From Corynebacterium tuberculostearicum (GTDB taxonomy: Bacteria; Actinomycetota; Actinomycetes; Mycobacteriales; Mycobacteriaceae): DNA of 64,000 nt. Under the pieces are notes generated by a model that had not been told where the DNA came from, searched no databases, and saw only the letters and a program-made list of their open reading frames with translations. The stretch lies in assembly GCF_030506365.1 (NCBI RefSeq), contig NZ_CP073092.1, positions 558,001 through 622,000 on the forward strand, given 5' to 3'. Shown one piece after another: positions 59,894-64,000 of this stretch (positions are counted from its first letter, which is position 1; the number at the start of each line of letters is the position of its first letter). Position numbers and translations under genes: made by a program.

Positions 59894-60906
59894 TGCGCCG
59901 ACCCCTCGATGTGCGCGGCAAGTTCAGCGGGCGAAATGTCGAAGTTTTCGCACACCCAGGAGTCGTTATAGATGGTGTCGAGGTAAGGCTGGCCGGCGTC
60001 GTGCAGCACGGCAACCACTTCGGCCCCTGCCGGCAGGGAGGGCGCGAGGCGTTGGAAGGCGGCGATGACGGCACCGCCGGAAGCGCCAGGCAGCAGGCCT
60101 TCTGCTTGAGCGAGCTGTCGGGCGGCAACGATGGCATCGAGATCCGGAACTCGCTCCACGGAAGAAGGCGAAAACTTGGTGGATAGCTCGGTCACGATAC
60201 CTGCGCCGTAGCCGGGCAACATGCGGGTGCCGCGCTCACCACCAAAGAGCACGGAGCCTTCGGCATCAACGCCGATTGTGTGAGCGTCGGCGCCCAACTC
60301 GGAGAGCTTGCGTACGCAGCCGCCCAGGGTTCCGGTGGTGCTCATGGCCACGAGCAGGTGGCTGGGTGCCTGGCCGAGCTGGTCCAGAATCTCCGTCATG
60401 GTGCCTTCCGCGTGGGCGTGGAAGGCGGCTTCATTGGAGTACTGGTTGAGGTTGAAAGAATCAGGGATCTCTTCCAAAAGCTCGGCCACGCGGGTGCGGC
60501 GGGCGGTGAGCCAATCGCCGGTTTCTGGATCGGGGTGGTCGAGCAATTCCACGTGTGCGCCGTAGGCCCGCATGGTAGCCACCGTGGAGGCGTTGACCCG
60601 CGGATCCACCACGCAATGGAACTTCATCCCCTGGAGCGGGGCCTGGCGAGCTAGCGCCATGCCCAGGTTGCCGGAGGAAGATTCCACCAGCGTCGAACCT
60701 GGGCGAATATCGCCGGCTGCAAGCGCCGCCTGGATCAGTGCTCGTGCCGTCCGGTCTTTTGCAGAACCGCCAAGGTTGAATTGTTCGAGTTTGAGATAGA
60801 GGTGGACATCCGGCCGGGGACTAATCGCCTCCACTCGCATGAGTGGGGTATTGCCAATGGGCGGGTGCGCTTGAGAATGAATCCTGGGGCTCATCATTGG
60901 CCCCAT
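59890..60906 (-). CDS. SbnA/CysK-like PLP-dependent synthase
   Basis: The 338-residue fold-type II PLP enzyme shows IGNTPLMRVEAI, the lysine motif NLGGSAKDRTA, the substrate loop ESSSGNLGMALA and STTGTLGGCVRKL. These are features of the cysteine-synthase family and of SbnA, which joins O-phosphoserine and glutamate in 2,3-diaminopropionate synthesis. A role in making an unusual amino acid is more likely than cysteine, given the two coupled partner genes. ATG 60906 follows AAAGG; internal ATGs at 60897 and 60894 are alternatives. It lies 32 nt after the photolyase gene. Confidence 0.82.
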   Translation of the reverse strand: MGPMMSPRIHSQAHPPIGNTPLMRVEAISPRPDVHLYLKLEQFNLGGSAKDRTARALIQAALAAGDIRPGSTLVESSSGNLGMALARQAPLQGMKFHCVVDPRVNASTVATMRAYGAHVELLDHPDPETGDWLTARRTRVAELLEEIPDSFNLNQYSNEAAFHAHAEGTMTEILDQLGQAPSHLLVAMSTTGTLGGCVRKLSELGADAHTIGVDAEGSVLFGGERGTRMLPGYGAGIVTELSTKFSPSSVERVPDLDAIVAARQLAQAEGLLPGASGGAVIAAFQRLAPSLPAGAEVVAVLHDAGQPYLDTIYNDSWVCENFDISPAELAAHIEGSAQ

Positions 60907-60938
60907 GGTAGACCTTTACGTCCACCTTTTCTGCAGGC

Positions 60939-62141
60939 TTAGTCCTTGATCTCCGCATAGGCATCGAGGGCGGCCTGGCGCGATTCCTGCAGGTCCACGA
61001 TGGGCGGGGCAGACAGCGCGGGTGCCCAGCGGCGCACGTACTCGCCGTCGGGGTCGAAGCGCTTGGCCTGCGTTTCGGGGTTGAAGATGCGAAAGAAGGG
61101 CGCGGCGTCATCGCCGCAGCCGGCCACCCACTGCCAATTAAACGGGTTGGAGGCGGCATCGGCGTCCACCAACGTGTCCCAGAACCATTCCTCGCCCAGG
61201 CGCCAGTGGATGCCCAGGTTCTTGGTGAGAAAAGAGCCCACCACCATGCGCACGCGGTTGTGCATATACCCGGTGGCCCATAGTTCGCGCATTCCGGCGT
61301 CGACAAGCGGGATGCCTGTAGTACCTGCCTGCCAGTCTTTGAGCCGTGGGTTGTCCCAAGACCAGTCGAAGCGGTCGAATCTCTCCCGCACGTTCTCGGT
61401 GGCGAGATTGGGCAGGTGGTAGAGACGGTGCCAGGCAAAGTCGCGCCACAGCAGCTCGGAGTGGAACTTGGCGGCCTCTGGTTCCTCGGCCGCGGCGAAC
61501 CACACCTCGCGCGGGGAGACCTCGCCAAAGCGCAGGTGGGGCGAGAGTAGGGAGGTGGCATTGAGCGCGGGGATATCGCGCTCCTCGGCGTAGTTGGCCA
61601 GGTCCAGCTGGGCTAGTCGTTCGCGTGCGCCGGCCTCGCCGGGCGTCCAGTGCTCGGCCAGGGATGCCGCCCATGCCGGTTCGGTGGGCTTGGGCCAGGC
61701 AGATGCACTGCTTGCCGACGCCCCCATTTCCGGCACCCCCTCCGGTTCATCTCCCGCCACCTGGGAAGCGGCGGCCTTGGAGAAGGGAGTAAAGACCTTA
61801 TAGGGCTGGCCCTGGCCATTGGTGACCTCCCAGGGCTCCACCAAGGTGAAGCCAGGCGAGGACGTCGCGGTGATGCCCTGGGAGGCCAGGGTTTCCTTGA
61901 CGGTGGCATCGACCTCGCGCAGCGGGCCGTGGCCGGCAAGGTCGTGGGCGAGGGCGTAGAGGGAGCGCTCGCGCCACCACGTGGTCGCGCCGCCCAGCGG
62001 GCGGGTGCCGGGGTAGGCAGGCTCGTCGAGGACGACGGCGACCAAGGGGGCGTCGCCAAGCGAGGCGGCCTCGGCCGCGCGGGAAAGGGCCTGGTTATCG
62101 TGCAGGCGCAGGTCATCGCGGAACCACATCAGGCTGGTCAT
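60939..62141 (-). CDS. phr: Deoxyribodipyrimidine photolyase
   Basis: This FAD-dependent enzyme repairs pyrimidine dimers with light. The 400-residue protein starts MTSLMWFRDDLRLHDNQAL and has the FAD-domain signatures LLWRDFAWHRLYH, TGIPLVDAGMRELWATGYMHNRVRM and NPFNWQWVAGCGDDAAPFFRIFNP. The TAGCAT hexamer (minus strand) lies 7 nt before ATG 62141, so that start is preferred over 62150 and a leaderless message is likely. A copy of GCTTGCCGACGCCCCC is built into a non-conserved part (61710-61725). The SbnA-like gene follows at 32 nt. Confidence 0.93.
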   Translation of the reverse strand: MTSLMWFRDDLRLHDNQALSRAAEAASLGDAPLVAVVLDEPAYPGTRPLGGATTWWRERSLYALAHDLAGHGPLREVDATVKETLASQGITATSSPGFTLVEPWEVTNGQGQPYKVFTPFSKAAASQVAGDEPEGVPEMGASASSASAWPKPTEPAWAASLAEHWTPGEAGARERLAQLDLANYAEERDIPALNATSLLSPHLRFGEVSPREVWFAAAEEPEAAKFHSELLWRDFAWHRLYHLPNLATENVRERFDRFDWSWDNPRLKDWQAGTTGIPLVDAGMRELWATGYMHNRVRMVVGSFLTKNLGIHWRLGEEWFWDTLVDADAASNPFNWQWVAGCGDDAAPFFRIFNPETQAKRFDPDGEYVRRWAPALSAPPIVDLQESRQAALDAYAEIKD

Positions 62142-62239
62142 AGCGGCCATGCTACGCGGAGCACGCGGCGATTTGGAGAAATCGCGGATGGGGAGGTAGT
62201 GTTTTGCACGAAGTTTGAACGGCCACATCACGGCCGAGT

Positions 62240-62386
62240 CAAAGTTCACCGAAGACCGTTGGTCATCCATTCGGATCGAAGGTTCTCCATCCTAGGAGGC
62301 GGCCCACGCAGGAGACACTTTGCGATTATTCGCGGCATTCTCTTATGTCGCGCGCCCTGTGCTCTTGCACGGGGCTTTTGTTGTTT
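62240..62386 (+). ncRNA. L10 (rplJ) mRNA leader
   Basis: The rplJ upstream region contains GAAGACCGTTGGTCATCC and GGATCGAAGGTTC, resembling the actinobacterial L10 leader that binds the L10(L12)4 complex for feedback control. A GC-rich segment (GGCGGCCCACGCAGGAG) and a terminator-like hairpin follow. The exact structure boundaries are approximate. Confidence 0.6.
62354..62386 (+). terminator. Attenuator hairpin in rplJ leader
   Basis: GCCCTGTGC (62354-62362) pairs with GCACGGGGC (62367-62375) with one G-T pair, followed by TTTTGTTGTTT, about 70 nt before rplJ. It fits a terminator in the L10 leader controlling rplJL expression. Confidence 0.75.
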
Positions 62387-62455
62387 CGGACAACCGAAGC
62401 GAGGAAGGCCCCGGCGGAATAATAAAAGAGATGTTTTGGAAGGAGGCGAGAGACA

Positions 62456-62977
62456 ATGGCAAACCCAAAGAACACTGCAGACCTGGCAGAGCTGAAGGAG
62501 AAGCTGGCTGGCGCTAACTCTGTTGTATTGACCGAGTACCGCGGCCTGACCGTATCCCAGTTGCAGGAGCTGCGTAATGATCTGGGCTTTGACGTTGAAT
62601 ACTCCGTCGCCAAGAACACCCTTTTCAAGATCGCTGCCAAGGAAGCTGGCATCGAAGGTCTTGATGATTTGCTGACTGGCCCGACCGCAATTGCGTTCAT
62701 CAAGGGCGAGGCAGTGGATGCTGCGAAGGTCATCACCAAGTTCGCTGATGACAACAAGGCACTCATCATCAAGGGTGGCTACATGGACGGCAACGCACTG
62801 TCTGCCGACCAGGTTGAGGCCATCGCCAAGCTGGATAACCGCGAGACCACCCTCGCAAAGCTGGCTGGCGCTATGAAGGGTTCTATGGCGAAGGCAGCCG
62901 CTCTCTTCAACGCTCCTGCAACCAAGGCTGTACGCACCGTCGCAGCCCTGCAGGACAAGAAGGAAGCAGAAGCTTAA
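62456..62977 (+). CDS. rplJ: 50S ribosomal protein L10
   Basis: L10 anchors the L7/L12 stalk to the ribosome. The 173-residue protein has the N-terminal rRNA-binding domain (MANPKNTADLAELKEKL...VVLTEYRGLTVSQLQELRNDL) and C-terminal helices that bind L7/L12 dimers. GGAGGCGAG precedes the ATG. The leader and attenuator upstream suggest feedback control with rplL. Confidence 0.97.
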   Translation: MANPKNTADLAELKEKLAGANSVVLTEYRGLTVSQLQELRNDLGFDVEYSVAKNTLFKIAAKEAGIEGLDDLLTGPTAIAFIKGEAVDAAKVITKFADDNKALIIKGGYMDGNALSADQVEAIAKLDNRETTLAKLAGAMKGSMAKAAALFNAPATKAVRTVAALQDKKEAEA

Positions 62978-63065
62978 GTCGTCACAAAAGACGCACAATT
63001 ACAACACCGTGTGCGCGGCATAAATCACGCGCAGCGCACACACAACACAGAAAGGACTTGCCATC

Positions 63066-63455
63066 ATGGCTAAGCTCACCAAGGACGAGCTCATTGAAGC
63101 TTTCAAGGAAATGACCCTCATCGAACTGTCCGAGTTCGTTAAGGAATTTGAAGAGGTATTCGACGTTGAGGCTGCTGCTCCGGTTGCTGCTGTTGCAGCT
63201 GGCGCTCCGGCTGAGGGCGGCGCTGGTGCCGCTGAGGAGAAGACCGAGTTCGACGTCGTTCTGACCGACGCTGGCGCTAAGAAGATTGGCGTTATTAAGG
63301 CTGTCCGCGAGATCGTCTCCGGCTTGGGCCTGAAGGAAGCTAAGGAAATGGTCGAGGGTGCTCCTAAGGCTATCCTCGAGGGCGCTTCCAAGGACGACGC
63401 TGAGGCTGCTAAGACCAAGCTGGAAGAGGCTGGCGCTTCCGTCGAGCTCAAGTAA
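63066..63455 (+). CDS. rplL: 50S ribosomal protein L7/L12
   Basis: L7/L12 recruits translation factors to the ribosome. The 129-residue acidic protein has the N-terminal dimerisation helices ([24 protein letters not shown]), an Ala/Gly-rich hinge (about 38-60) and the conserved C-terminal domain ([23 protein letters not shown], then [19 protein letters not shown]). It lies 88 nt after rplJ with its own GAAAGGAC site. A strong terminator follows. Confidence 0.97.
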   Translation: MAKLTKDELIEAFKEMTLIELSEFVKEFEEVFDVEAAAPVAAVAAGAPAEGGAGAAEEKTEFDVVLTDAGAKKIGVIKAVREIVSGLGLKEAKEMVEGAPKAILEGASKDDAEAAKTKLEEAGASVELK

Positions 63456-63477
63456 TTTCACTGAGCTTTACGCTTTC

Positions 63478-63527
63478 AAACCCCCACTCTTACCGCCGCG
63501 CGCGGTGGGAGCTGGGGGTTTCCTCGT
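63478..63527 (+). terminator. Terminator after rplL
   Basis: AAACCCCCA (63478-63486) pairs with TGGGGGTTT (63513-63521), with an inner ACCGC/GCGGT pairing around GCGCGC, followed by a T-containing tail. I find nothing definite in the remaining 200 bp before the last gene. Confidence 0.75.
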
Positions 63528-63742
63528 TTTAGGCCGTGGCTTTGACTCCTTCTGTAGCAGCGTTTGTATCTCGTAGGGGCTGGCCGCACCCAAAACCGGC
63601 CACGGTATGTGCTGAGAGTGGCACGATCCCTTAAAGAGTGTGGCCGCAATATGGGTTTCTTTGTGCCGGAACGATGGTAGGGAGGGCACCGCGGGCCTGT
63701 AGAAACAGGGAATCGCCGCCACGGGTTGTAGAATTAGCCCCC

Positions 63743-64000
63743 ATGCTGCCCAAGTCCCGCATTTTTTCCGTCCTGCTCCTAGGCCTCGGCGTCGCGCTCA
63801 TCGCCGCCGGTATCGTGGCGCCGGCGTTCTTGGATTACTCCCCGCGGCTGCCGCTGAACCTGAAAAACAGTACGTGGACACTGCACGATGATTCTGCGGA
63901 TTCACAGCAGTTGTCCAAGGACGGCACCATGCCGTATTCGGGCCCCATGACCTACCAAATCAACATGGATATCCAAGAGCCCTCGGACGAGGAGAAGGCC
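63743..64000 (+). CDS. DUF3068-like exported/membrane protein, 3' end outside window
   Basis: The first 86 residues read from the sequence. They start with a basic tip and one membrane or signal helix (MLPKSRIFSVLLLGLGVALI), then a segment typical of DUF3068 proteins (IVAPAFLDYSPRLPLNL, then MPYSGPMTYQINMDIQ). TAGAAT (63729-63734) lies 8 nt before the ATG, which points to a leaderless message. The function is unknown; the location after rplL is common in corynebacteria. The gene continues beyond base 64000. Confidence 0.8.
   Translation, partial: MLPKSRIFSVLLLGLGVALIAAGIVAPAFLDYSPRLPLNLKNSTWTLHDDSADSQQLSKDGTMPYSGPMTYQINMDIQEPSDEEKA

Noticed and set aside
63468..63722. 84-residue minus-strand frame after rplL
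   Set aside because: It runs through the rplL terminator and has Pro/Lys-rich sequence without conserved features.
1..64000. CRISPR array, insertion sequence or prophage
   Set aside because: I saw no regularly spaced direct repeats, no transposase or integrase motifs and no phage structural genes in the window.

Overview
The window is a chromosomal segment of a high-GC Gram-positive bacterium. Gene order and content point to a Corynebacterium: proC / excisionase-like HTH / bS22 / serB1-like / hemA-C-D-B-E-Y-L; a system II cytochrome c maturation operon; scattered men genes with mgtA and ispB; tRNA-Thr/Met/Trp - secE - nusG - rplKA - rplJL; a DIP1984-family gene; and a DUF3068 gene at the right edge. 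I do not assign a species.

Layout. 0-3.4 kb: 3' part of a Ppx/GppA gene, an Ala/Lys-rich membrane protein, proC, a small HTH protein and a 33-aa ribosomal protein. 3.4-18.1 kb: nearly the whole C5 heme route (hemA, C, D, B, E, Y, L), interrupted by a DUF222-HNH gene, a dehydrogenase, a guanidine-III riboswitch with a SugE/Gdx exporter, and a proline-rich lipoprotein. 18.1-22.9 kb: phosphatase - TlpA - CcdA - ResB - CcsA, which deliver reductant and heme to exported cytochrome c. 22.9-44.6 kb: menaquinone genes menA, E, B, C, D, G, J and the prenyl synthase ispB. They are interleaved with a manganese block (MntR plus an ABC importer), a truncated DoxX, an AbiEi-like protein and a short UvrA-like protein. 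44.6-48.9 kb: tRNA-Tyr, an NRAMP importer, a NUDIX gene, a TetR/membrane pair, a broken vapBC and a DUF2335 gene; this is the most accessory-looking part. 48.9-53.3 kb: deoD - MFS - deoC - phosphohexomutase, a nucleoside and deoxyribose salvage operon. 53.3-64 kb: three tRNAs, secE, nusG, rplKA, rplJL. Between rplA and rplJ sit a photolyase and a translationally coupled SbnA-like / FAD-NAD(P) / Y4yA-like PLP trio.

How it fits together: heme and cytochrome c maturation, menaquinone and Mn uptake are all envelope-respiration functions. The MntR-type palindrome occurs before mntR, before the Mn ABC operon and before the NRAMP gene, so these form one candidate regulon. Many genes have a TANNNT -10 hexamer 6-8 nt before the start codon, which indicates leaderless mRNAs.

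Most interesting: (1) the SbnA/FAD/Y4yA trio, which resembles a metallophore cassette without a synthetase; (2) the 11-mer GCTTGYCGACG, found 18 times by eye, often extended with a C-run; (3) a 19-bp inverted repeat enclosing a 16-bp palindrome in front of a lone AbiEi-like gene; (4) the guanidine-III riboswitch; (5) the three-site MntR regulon. All family calls come from reading motifs; no database search was run.
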